From positions 1 to 7,535 of the forward strand of contig CAKPXD010000067.1 of NCBI GenBank assembly GCA_934201655.1: 7,535 nucleotides of DNA. The letters are read 5' to 3'. Below the pieces are notes generated by a model. It did no database searches. It was given only the letters and a program-made list of their open reading frames with translations, and had not been told where the DNA came from. Of the stretch, positions 1-5,994 are shown one piece after another; position 1 is the first letter of the stretch, and every line of letters begins with the position of its first letter. The DNA is from an uncultured Streptococcus sp. (GTDB lineage Bacteria; Bacillota; Bacilli; Lactobacillales; Streptococcaceae). A program made the position numbers and the translations under genes.

Positions 1-429
1 GACTTGTATGGCTCTTGGGATGGTACATACAAATATCCTGATACTAATATGGGTGGGAACTGGCGTTCAACAAATCCAAAGGCTGAGCAAGAAACAATGA
101 AAAACAAAAACTCTAGTAGAAATGGTTTATTGCTAGATACTTGTAAACACTTTAGGTTCATAAGAGACACATATTTTAGTAGTTATCATCTGTCAGGAAT
201 TGTGATTGATAGTTTTGTCTATCATGCAATGGGGGGATGGAGATGGTCTGAGCCAGGAAGTACTTCTTCTTCAGCTAGTGGAACATATGAAAATGTTTTA
301 TTAGAATATTTAAATCAAAACTCTATGTGGGGCAATCTCACTCTTACCGCGCCAGGGAGTGGAGAAAACATATCTACAGAGAGTAGTCTAGAATGTTTAA
401 GGAAAGTAGTTAATTACATTACCAAATAA
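1..429 (+). CDS. C-terminal part of a CD-NTase-like nucleotidyltransferase (5' end outside window)
   Basis: Partial gene. The frame is open from base 1 to the TAA at 427-429, so the true start lies upstream; the TTG at position 4 is just an internal Leu codon. The visible 142 residues resemble the C-terminal helical half of CD-NTases (the SMODS/OAS-like nucleotidyltransferases that make cyclic or linear oligonucleotide signals in CBASS phage defence). Three blocks support this: a 'YPDTNMGGNW' then 'TNPKAE' segment at about residues 12-28; a helix followed by 'LSGIVIDSFVYHAM', matching the family pattern of an RxxK/W helix then '(S)G.LID(T/S)L.Y'; and a C-terminal 'SSLECLRKVVNYI' helix. The catalytic GS...DxD core would be upstream and cannot be checked, so activity is unknown. 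GC is about 37% by hand count, somewhat below a sampled stretch of secA. Family assignment is from memory of motifs; another polymerase-beta-type nucleotidyltransferase is the main alternative. Confidence 0.6.
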   Translation, partial: DLYGSWDGTYKYPDTNMGGNWRSTNPKAEQETMKNKNSSRNGLLLDTCKHFRFIRDTYFSSYHLSGIVIDSFVYHAMGGWRWSEPGSTSSSASGTYENVLLEYLNQNSMWGNLTLTAPGSGENISTESSLECLRKVVNYITK

Positions 430-432
430 GAA

Positions 433-481
433 AACGACCACACAGGAGCATTGCTACTTTTGTAAGGTCGTTATTTCTTTT
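433..481 (+). terminator. Probable intrinsic terminator after the CD-NTase-like gene
   Basis: A 7-bp perfect outer stem (AACGACC at 433-439 with GGTCGTT at 466-472) encloses a region that can keep pairing with small bulges (ACA 440-442 with TGT 461-463; AGC 447-449 with GCT 453-455). It is followed by a T-rich tail at 473-481. It begins four bases after the stop codon, where a terminator for the upstream gene would be expected. The stem is imperfect, so strength is uncertain. Confidence 0.6.
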
Positions 482-533
482 GTCACCGCTTGAAGGCGTC
501 ACTCAAAATCTGCTTTTCTAAAAATCCCTAAGT

Positions 534-562
534 GAAGTCCTCTTTCTCGGACCTTCTTTTTT
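534..562 (+). terminator. Second intrinsic terminator before the TPM promoter
   Basis: The stem pairs GAAG (534-537) with CTTC (553-556) and TCC (538-540) with GGA (549-551), with C552 bulged. The loop is 8 nt (541-548) and six T's follow at 557-562. The form is typical of Rho-independent terminators. It lies 105 nt past the upstream stop codon and isolates the TPM-LemA unit from upstream transcription. Confidence 0.65.
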
Positions 563-672
563 GGAAACAACATCAAGAGACTAGAACTGAATTTGTCATC
601 AAATTAACATGTTTTCCTGGTCCTTGTCACGGTTTTGTAATGGAAACGTACTTTCTTTGTAAGATTCAAAAT

Positions 673-680
673 GCTATAAT
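673..680 (+). promoter_or_regulatory. Extended -10 promoter for the TPM-lemA unit
   Basis: TATAAT at 675-680 is a perfect -10 hexamer. It is preceded by TG at 672-673 with one base between (TGCTATAAT), the extended -10 form common in streptococci. No good -35 box is present: the region 17 bp upstream reads TTTCTT at about 652-657. Extended -10 promoters tolerate a weak -35. The expected transcription start is near 687, giving a leader of about 29 nt before the ATG at 716. Confidence 0.65.
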
Positions 681-715
681 GCTCTAAACAATTTTCCTTG
701 CATAAGGAGGTTATT

Positions 716-1555
716 ATGAAAAAAGATAGATTGTTAAAGAATCCTTTCTTGGTGCGTCTACTTGGATTGCTGATGGCATTTTTCTTCCTATCAGCATTTA
801 CTGCACCTGAAAAACCAGACTATGGTATCTATGACCCAAATCATTATTTGACAGAGGAAGTAGTTACTCAGATTCGTGATTTGAATGAAGCCAATAGTCA
901 AAAGGCAGAAAAGCTTCAAATAGGTGTCTATATCGTAGACAGTCTGGAAGGTGAAAGCATTGAAACGGTAGCAAATGAAACCGTTAGGGCTTGGAAGATT
1001 GGCTATTCAGGCGATAATTTTGGAAGTCTCATTGTAGTAGCCGTTCAAGACCGTAAATCAAGAATTGAAACCAGTAATAACACCGCCATTAGAATAACAG
1101 ACTATCAAACCAAGCAGATCTTGGCAGCCAGCCGTACAGATTTTAAAACTGGTGACTATAGTAAAGGAATTCTAGCGATTGCCAAAGGCTTGGACAATCA
1201 GTTTTATAGAGGAAGTGGAACATTTCCATCTGATGAATCCTCTGAGATCAAACGTTATTCTGATAGCATCAGTGGGAAAAAATCGAGTCGCAATAGTAGC
1301 TCGTCCAGTCGTCGTAAGAACAGTGACCCTATGGACAATGTGTTCGGAGTCGGGATAATCATTTATTTCATTATCGTATTTATAGCCATTATTAGAGGCG
1401 GCGGAGGTGGCCGAGGAGGAGATTCCTCTGATGGAGGATGGTGGTTTAGTGACTCTTCCGACTCGGGGTCATCTTGGTCCGACTCAGGATCAGACTCCTC
1501 TAGTAGCTGGGACGGCGGAGGCTTCGATGGCGGAGGCTCATCCGATGATTGGTAA
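716..1555 (+). CDS. TPM-domain (YgcG-type) membrane protein
   Basis: A 279-residue protein. The ATG at 716 is chosen because AAGGAGG (704-710) lies 5 nt upstream; an in-frame TTG at 698 would put the ribosome site inside the gene. Residues 1-14 are basic and 15-30 hydrophobic, forming a signal peptide or anchor with no clear AxA cleavage site. A TPM domain (residues about 35-165) begins 'YDPNHYLTEEVVTQI' and includes the 'GVYIVDSLEG', 'WKIG' and 'GSLIVVAV' strands typical of the family. A basic Ser/Arg linker (about 183-204) leads to a second membrane segment (about 209-227) and then a Gly/Ser/Asp tail (228-279) with five Trp. Gly/Ser-rich tails are usual in YgcG proteins, but Asp- and Trp-rich ones less so. 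Some TPM proteins have been linked to photosystem II repair or acid phosphatase activity; the bacterial role is unsettled. It precedes a lemA-family gene, a frequent pairing. Confidence 0.85.
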   Translation: MKKDRLLKNPFLVRLLGLLMAFFFLSAFTAPEKPDYGIYDPNHYLTEEVVTQIRDLNEANSQKAEKLQIGVYIVDSLEGESIETVANETVRAWKIGYSGDNFGSLIVVAVQDRKSRIETSNNTAIRITDYQTKQILAASRTDFKTGDYSKGILAIAKGLDNQFYRGSGTFPSDESSEIKRYSDSISGKKSSRNSSSSSRRKNSDPMDNVFGVGIIIYFIIVFIAIIRGGGGGRGGDSSDGGWWFSDSSDSGSSWSDSGSDSSSSWDGGGFDGGGSSDDW

Positions 1556-1594
1556 TGTTCGTGTAAAAAATTAAGGAAATAAATAGGTTTAGAT

Positions 1595-2188
1595 ATGAAA
1601 AATAAAGGAATTATTTATGTATTGGGCATTTTGCTGGCTATTATCTTACTTGGCGGTTGCTCAGTAGTAGGCACTTATAACGGACTTGTCTCCGAACAAA
1701 CTAAGGTCGAACAAGCGCAAGCTGATGTAGCGACAGCTCTTCAACGTCGTTCTGATTTGATTGGAAATTTGGTAGAGTCTGTAAAAGGCCAGATGAACCA
1801 TGAGACAGAGGTTTTCACCAAGATTGCGGAAGCTCGTGCTAAAATTGGGAATGGCTCCGTAACTTCAAAAGAAAATCAAGAGGCTCAAGGAGAGTTGAGT
1901 TCTGCCATCTCACGCTTAATCTCCTTAACAGAAAATTATCCAGAACTCAAGAGCAATCAAAATGTGGAACAACTTATGACAGAACTGGCTGGAAGTGAAA
2001 ATCGGATATTTGTAGCCCGCAAGGATTACAACAAAGTGGCAACAGAATACAATCAAAAATTAAGAAGCTTCCCAACAGTTCTTTTCGCCAATATGATGAA
2101 CTTTAAAGAGGCAGAAACCTTTAAAGAAAGCGAAGAAGCTAAGACAGCTCCAAAGGTTGACTTTGGTAATTCTACAACCAAAGAATAG
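1595..2188 (+). CDS. lemA: LemA-family membrane/surface protein
   Basis: A 197-residue protein of usual LemA length, 39 nt after the TPM gene and probably cotranscribed with it. The family signature is clear: 'YNGLVSEQTKVEQAQADV' at 28-45, 'LQRRSDLIGNLVESVKGQ' at 49-66, 'EARAKI' at 79-84 and 'LAGSENRIFVARKDYN' at 131-146. LemA folds as an antiparallel helical bundle outside the membrane after one N-terminal hydrophobic segment (residues about 5-21). Two departures: the segment ends in LGGC (19-22), a plausible lipobox that would make this a lipoprotein acylated on Cys22, and the usual 'LIPNLV' reads 'LIGNLV' (Gly57). The Shine-Dalgarno is poor (AGG at 1585-1587; a better AAGGA at 1573-1577 is 17 nt away), so translation may be weak or partly coupled to the TPM gene. 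The molecular function of LemA is not established. Confidence 0.88.
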   Translation: MKNKGIIYVLGILLAIILLGGCSVVGTYNGLVSEQTKVEQAQADVATALQRRSDLIGNLVESVKGQMNHETEVFTKIAEARAKIGNGSVTSKENQEAQGELSSAISRLISLTENYPELKSNQNVEQLMTELAGSENRIFVARKDYNKVATEYNQKLRSFPTVLFANMMNFKEAETFKESEEAKTAPKVDFGNSTTKE

Positions 2189-2240
2189 GCTTGAAATTTC
2201 TAAAAGAAAATCAATGATTAGCAATAGTTTGAACATTTAC

Positions 2241-2268
2241 AAAAAAAGGCTCTAAATGAGCCTTTTTT
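2241..2268. terminator. Strong bidirectional terminator after lemA
   Basis: GGCTC (2248-2252) pairs with GAGCC (2258-2262) around a 5-nt loop. The stem is extended by A2242-2247 pairing with T2263-2268. The A-run before and T-run after make it look functional on both strands. It ends the TPM-lemA unit 26 nt before the secA -35 box. Confidence 0.9.
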
Positions 2269-2293
2269 AGCTTGTATAAACACGGATTCTTTC

Positions 2294-2322
2294 TTGAAAA
2301 AGCTGGGCAAATATGCTACAAT
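2294..2322 (+). promoter_or_regulatory. Sigma-A promoter of secA
   Basis: TTGAAA (2294-2299) and TACAAT (2317-2322) are separated by exactly 17 bp. TG at 2314-2315 adds an extended -10 (TGCTACAAT). Each hexamer is one base off consensus. The start would be near 2329, giving a leader of about 39 nt. A strong constitutive promoter fits an essential translocase gene. Confidence 0.8.
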
Positions 2323-2367
2323 AAAAAGAACATTCTAAAATATTCAGAATTTAAAGTAAGGAAAAAA

Positions 2368-4881
2368 ATGGCAAATTTATTAAAAACAATCATCGAAAAT
2401 GATAAAGGGGAACTTCGCCGCTTAGAAAAGATGGCTGATAAAGTCCTCAAATACGAAGATGAAATGGCTGCTTTGACAGACGAGCAGTTGCAAGCTAAGA
2501 CAGAAGAATTTAAGCAACGTTATCAAAATGGTGAAACGCTTGATCAACTCTTGTACGAAGCCTTTGCGGTTGTACGTGAGGGAGCTAAGCGTGTTCTTGG
2601 ACTCTTCCCATACAAGGTTCAGGTTATGGGTGGTATCGTTCTTCACCACGGTGACGTTCCAGAAATGCGTACAGGTGAAGGGAAAACCTTGACAGCGACA
2701 ATGCCGGTATACCTTAATGCCCTTTCAGGAAAAGGTGTCCACGTAGTTACCGTCAACGAATACCTTACAGAACGTGACGCGACTGAAATGGGTGAGTTGT
2801 ACTCATGGCTTGGTTTGTCAGTAGGGATCAACTTGGCTGCAAAATCTCCAATGGAGAAAAAAGAAGCTTATCTCTGTGATATTACTTACTCAACGAACTC
2901 AGAAATTGGTTTCGACTATCTTCGTGACAACATGGTTGTTCGTGCAGAGAACATGGTTCAACGTCCGCTCAACTATGCCTTGGTCGATGAGGTTGACTCT
3001 ATCTTGATCGACGAAGCTCGTACACCATTGATCGTTTCAGGAGCTAATGCAGTTGAAACAAGTCAACTCTACCACATGGCTGACCATTTTGTGAAGTCTT
3101 TGGATAAAGATGACTATATCATTGATATTCAGTCTAAGACAATCGGTTTGTCTGACTCAGGTATTGACAAGGCTGAAAGCTACTTCAAACTAGAAAACCT
3201 TTATGATATCGAAAATGTGGCTTTGACTCACTTTATCGACAACGCCCTTCGTGCCAACTACATCATGATTCTTGATATTGACTATGTGGTCAGCGAAGAT
3301 CAAGAAATCTTGATTGTCGACCAATTTACAGGTCGTACCATGGAAGGTCGTCGTTACTCTGATGGCTTGCACCAAGCGATTGAAGCTAAAGAAGGTGTGC
3401 CAATCCAAGATGAAACTAAGACTTCAGCATCGATTACCTACCAAAACCTTTTCCGTATGTATAAAAAATTGGCAGGTATGACAGGTACTGGTAAAACGGA
3501 AGAAGAAGAATTCCGCGAAATCTACAACATTCGTGTTATTCCAATTCCTACTAACCGTCCGATCCAACGTATCGACCATTCAGACCTTCTTTACGCTAGT
3601 CTCGATGCAAAATTCAAGGCTGTAGTAGAAGATGTTAAGGCGCGTTACCAAAAAGGTCAACCAGTCTTGGTAGGTACTGTTGCCGTTGAAACCAGTGATT
3701 TTCTTTCTAAGAAATTGGTTGAAGTAGGCGTGCCTCACGAAGTATTGAATGCTAAAAACCACTATAGAGAAGCACAAATCATCATGAATGCTGGTCAACG
3801 TGGTGCGATCACTATCGCAACCAACATGGCCGGTCGTGGTACCGATATTAAGCTTGGTGAAGGGGTTCGTGAACTTGGTGGTCTTTGTGTCATCGGTACA
3901 GAACGTCACGAGAGCCGTCGTATCGATAACCAGCTTCGTGGACGTTCAGGTCGTCAAGGTGACCCAGGTGAGTCACAGTTCTACTTGTCACTCGAAGATG
4001 ATTTGATGAAGCGTTTCGGTTCAGAACGTTTGAAGGGTGTCTTTGAACGTCTTAACATGTCTGACGAAGCCATCGAATCTCGTATGTTGACACGTCAGGT
4101 CGAAGCAGCGCAAAAACGTGTTGAAGGAAATAACTACGATACTCGTAAACAAGTCCTCCAATATGATGACGTTATGCGTGAACAACGTGAGATCATCTAC
4201 GCACAACGCTATGATGTTATCACTGCAGAACGTGACTTGGCTCCTGAAATTCACGCCATGATTCGTCGTACGATTGGACGAATTGTCGATGGGCATGCTC
4301 GTTCTAAACAAGATGAAAAACTTGAAGCAATCTTGAACTTTGCCAAGTACAACTTGCTTCCAGAAGATTCGATTTCACTTTCAGACCTAGAAGGTTTGTC
4401 AGACCAAGCTATCAAAGATGAACTATACCAACGTGCATTGAAAGTCTACGATAGCCAAGTTGCTAAACTTCGTGATGAAGAAGCTGTGAAAGAATTCCAG
4501 AAAGTCTTGATTCTACGTGTTGTAGATAACAAGTGGACTGACCATATCGATGCCCTTGATCAGTTGAGAAATGCAGTTGGTCTTCGTGGTTATGCCCAAA
4601 ACAACCCTGTCGTAGAATATCAAGCGGAAGGCTTCCGTATGTTTAATGATATGATTGGTTCGATTGAGTTTGATGTGACTCGCTTGATGATGAAAGCACA
4701 AATTCATGAACAAGAACGACCACAAACTGAGCATCATATCAGTACGACAGCAACTCGAAATATTGCTGCGCAACAGAAAGATCTTCCAGCTGATTTGGAC
4801 CTCAGTCAAGTAAAACGTAATGACTTATGCCCATGTGGATCTGGTAAGAAATTTAAAAACTGTCACGGTAAACGACGTTAA
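2368..4881 (+). CDS. secA: SecA, preprotein translocase ATPase
   Basis: An 837-residue cytosolic/peripheral ATPase that pushes unfolded preproteins through SecYEG. The ATG at 2368 is preceded by AAGGA (2358-2362) at 5 nt; upstream in-frame codons lie beyond the promoter and are ruled out. Motifs in order: Walker A 'MRTGEGKT' (100-107); '[14 protein letters not shown]' (176-189); Walker B/DEAD-like '[14 protein letters not shown]' (206-219); preprotein-binding region (about 220-365); '[13 protein letters not shown]' (370-382); second nucleotide domain with '[15 protein letters not shown]' (485-499) and arginine-finger motif '[13 protein letters not shown]' (522-534); the helical scaffold/two-helix finger with '[15 protein letters not shown]' (720-734); and the C-terminal zinc-binding '[13 protein letters not shown]' (821-833) for SecB or ribosome contact. 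Length and the intact zinc tail fit the housekeeping SecA rather than accessory SecA2. It is transcribed from its own promoter, and reading into aroF is possible. Confidence 0.98.
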   Translation: MANLLKTIIENDKGELRRLEKMADKVLKYEDEMAALTDEQLQAKTEEFKQRYQNGETLDQLLYEAFAVVREGAKRVLGLFPYKVQVMGGIVLHHGDVPEMRTGEGKTLTATMPVYLNALSGKGVHVVTVNEYLTERDATEMGELYSWLGLSVGINLAAKSPMEKKEAYLCDITYSTNSEIGFDYLRDNMVVRAENMVQRPLNYALVDEVDSILIDEARTPLIVSGANAVETSQLYHMADHFVKSLDKDDYIIDIQSKTIGLSDSGIDKAESYFKLENLYDIENVALTHFIDNALRANYIMILDIDYVVSEDQEILIVDQFTGRTMEGRRYSDGLHQAIEAKEGVPIQDETKTSASITYQNLFRMYKKLAGMTGTGKTEEEEFREIYNIRVIPIPTNRPIQRIDHSDLLYASLDAKFKAVVEDVKARYQKGQPVLVGTVAVETSDFLSKKLVEVGVPHEVLNAKNHYREAQIIMNAGQRGAITIATNMAGRGTDIKLGEGVRELGGLCVIGTERHESRRIDNQLRGRSGRQGDPGESQFYLSLEDDLMKRFGSERLKGVFERLNMSDEAIESRMLTRQVEAAQKRVEGNNYDTRKQVLQYDDVMREQREIIYAQRYDVITAERDLAPEIHAMIRRTIGRIVDGHARSKQDEKLEAILNFAKYNLLPEDSISLSDLEGLSDQAIKDELYQRALKVYDSQVAKLRDEEAVKEFQKVLILRVVDNKWTDHIDALDQLRNAVGLRGYAQNNPVVEYQAEGFRMFNDMIGSIEFDVTRLMMKAQIHEQERPQTEHHISTTATRNIAAQQKDLPADLDLSQVKRNDLCPCGSGKKFKNCHGKRR

Positions 4882-4895
4882 GAATGATTAATTTT

Positions 4896-4942
4896 CAGGC
4901 GGATGCCTAGTGAAAAGTGAATTTTCGCTTGGCGTCCGTTTG
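4896..4942 (+). promoter_or_regulatory. Long stem-loop between secA and aroF (possible leaky terminator or leader element)
   Basis: The two arms (4896-4916 and 4922-4942) can pair over 21 positions around a 5-nt loop (4917-4921), with a single T/T mismatch (4908/4930) and four G-T wobbles. The core is CGGATGCC (4900-4907) with GGCGTCCG (4931-4938), then AGTGAAAA (4909-4916) with TTTTCGCT (4922-4929). What follows (CTTTATAAGGAG) is not a clean T-run, so it is not an ordinary strong terminator. The aroF ribosome site begins 7 nt after the stem. It could be a leaky terminator of secA, a processing or stability hairpin, or a regulated leader of the aromatic genes. Confidence 0.6.
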
Positions 4943-4961
4943 CTTTATAAGGAGATGGATA

Positions 4962-5993
4962 ATGGTATTTACAGCAAAAAGCCCTAAAATTAATATTGAT
5001 GAAGTTCGTAGTTTGTCTAAACTAGAAGGACAAGTACTTGCGAACAAACTCCAACGTGATCAAGAGCTTGAAGCAATTATTCGTGGGGAAGACCAACGCA
5101 TCTTGTTGGTGATTGGTCCTTGCTCGTCTGACAATGAAGAAGCAGTTCTTGAGTATGCCAAGCGTTTGGCAAAATTGCAAGAAGAAGTCAAAGATCGCGT
5201 CTTTATGGTCATGCGTGTCTATACTGCTAAACCACGTACTAATGGTGATGGATATAAGGGCTTGATTCACCAACCAAATGCCAAAGAAGCGCCTAGCCTC
5301 ATCAATGGGATCAAGGCGGTTCGTCATCTGCACTACCGTGTTATTTCTGAAACAGGAATGACAACAGCAGATGAAATGTTGTACCCAGAGAACCTTCCTT
5401 TAGTAGATGATTTGATTTCTTATATGGCAGTTGGAGCCCGTTCAGTCGAAGATCAACAACACCGTTTTGTAGCTAGTGGAGCAGATTTTGCGACAGGTTT
5501 TAAAAATCCAACCTCAGGAAATCTCAATGTCATGTTTAACGGTATTTATGCAGCTCAAAACAAGCAGAGTTTTCTTTTCCTAGGGAAAGAAGTCGAAACT
5601 ACTGGAAATCCTCTATCGCATGCTATTCTCCGTGGAGCTCTTAACGAGTACGGGAAAAACATTCCTAACTACTACTACGATAATTTGATGGATACTATTG
5701 CTCAGTATGAAAAGATGGTACTTGAGAATCCATTCATCATTATTGATACCAACCATGATAATTCAGGGAAACAGTATATGGAGCAGATTCGTATCGTTCG
5801 CCAGACTTTAATTAACCGTGATTGGAATGAAAAGATTAAAAAATATGTTCGTGGTTTCATGATTGAGTCATATCTAGAAGATGGTCGTCAAAATGAACCT
5901 GAGGTCTTTGGAAAATCTATCACCGATCCATGTCTAGGATGGGAAAATACGGAAGCTCTTGTTCGCGAAATCTACCAAAGACTAGGAGAATAA
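4962..5993 (+). CDS. aroF: 3-deoxy-7-phosphoheptulonate (DAHP) synthase, first copy
   Basis: A 343-residue type I DAHP synthase. It condenses phosphoenolpyruvate and erythrose-4-phosphate, the first step of the shikimate route to aromatic amino acids. The ATG at 4962 follows AAGGAGAT (4949-4956). Motifs: 'VIGPCSSDN' (50-58) with metal-ligand Cys54; 'MRVYTAKPRTNGDGYKGL' (84-101) for phosphate binding; 'ETGMTTADEML' (130-140); 'VGARSVEDQ' (157-165); 'KNPTSGN' (181-187); 'DTNHDNSGK' (262-270) with His265; 'GFMIESYL' (298-305) with Glu302; 'SITDPCLGWEN' (319-329) with Asp322. The four metal ligands correspond to Cys/His/Glu/Asp of E. coli AroG. It is about 73% identical to the next gene by hand count, with no gaps. 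The N-terminal 40 residues, which carry feedback control in E. coli enzymes, differ most. The aroF/aroG symbols are a convention here; the sequence does not show which end product controls which copy. Confidence 0.95.
   Translation: MVFTAKSPKINIDEVRSLSKLEGQVLANKLQRDQELEAIIRGEDQRILLVIGPCSSDNEEAVLEYAKRLAKLQEEVKDRVFMVMRVYTAKPRTNGDGYKGLIHQPNAKEAPSLINGIKAVRHLHYRVISETGMTTADEMLYPENLPLVDDLISYMAVGARSVEDQQHRFVASGADFATGFKNPTSGNLNVMFNGIYAAQNKQSFLFLGKEVETTGNPLSHAILRGALNEYGKNIPNYYYDNLMDTIAQYEKMVLENPFIIIDTNHDNSGKQYMEQIRIVRQTLINRDWNEKIKKYVRGFMIESYLEDGRQNEPEVFGKSITDPCLGWENTEALVREIYQRLGE
5742..5785 (+). repeat. 44-nt direct repeat, first copy (in aroF)
   Basis: An exact 44-nt match to 6775-6818, in the same codons of the two DAHP synthase genes (around the metal-binding His265 motif). 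The copies are 1033 nt apart, exactly one gene unit. Neighbouring codons differ at silent sites, so protein constraint alone does not explain the identity. Confidence 0.85.
5984..5990 (+). promoter_or_regulatory. Ribosome binding site of the second DAHP synthase, inside aroF
   Basis: AGGAGAA lies in the last codons of the first DAHP synthase. Only one base (T5994) separates its stop (5991-5993) from the next ATG (5995). The arrangement predicts translational coupling, so the two isoenzymes should be made in linked amounts. Confidence 0.8.
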
Positions 5994-5994
5994 T

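Larger units (their letters stand above)
430..715. other. Non-coding gap between the CD-NTase-like gene and the TPM gene
   Basis: This 286-nt stretch has no credible coding region on either strand. It holds two terminator-like hairpins (433-481, 534-562), the promoter of the downstream gene and its ribosome binding site. The 563-650 part is AT-rich, and I see no repeat, tRNA or mobile-element end in it. Having two terminators about 50 nt apart is compatible with a gene having been inserted upstream of an older terminator, but this is inference. Confidence 0.6.

Noticed and set aside
4..6. TTG as the start of the first gene
   Set aside because: The frame is open through base 1, there is no ribosome site, and the protein similarity begins before it; it is an internal codon of a gene cut by the window edge.
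641..656. cre-like (CcpA) operator TGGAAACGTACTTT before the TPM promoter
   Set aside because: Only the left half resembles the TGWAANCG consensus; the right half does not fit.
1380..1555. Tandem repeat array or CRISPR-like structure in the Gly/Ser tail
   Set aside because: The repetition is irregular and explained by low-complexity protein coding; there are no spacers or constant repeats.
2272..2367. Upstream extension of secA (32 extra residues)
   Set aside because: It contains the secA promoter and Shine-Dalgarno, and SecA proteins begin at MANLLKTI.
2422..4809. Several open frames of 60-110 codons on the opposite strand and one in another + frame inside secA
   Set aside because: These are shadows of a highly conserved gene; none has a ribosome site, promoter or recognisable protein.
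4917..4961. Upstream extension of the first DAHP synthase
   Set aside because: The start would lie in the loop of the stem-loop with no ribosome site, whereas ATG 4962 has AAGGAGAT and gives the same length as its paralogue.
4882..4961. T-box or amino-acid riboswitch ahead of aroF
   Set aside because: The gap is 80 nt, too short for a T-box, with no conserved T-box sequence; only a simple hairpin is visible.
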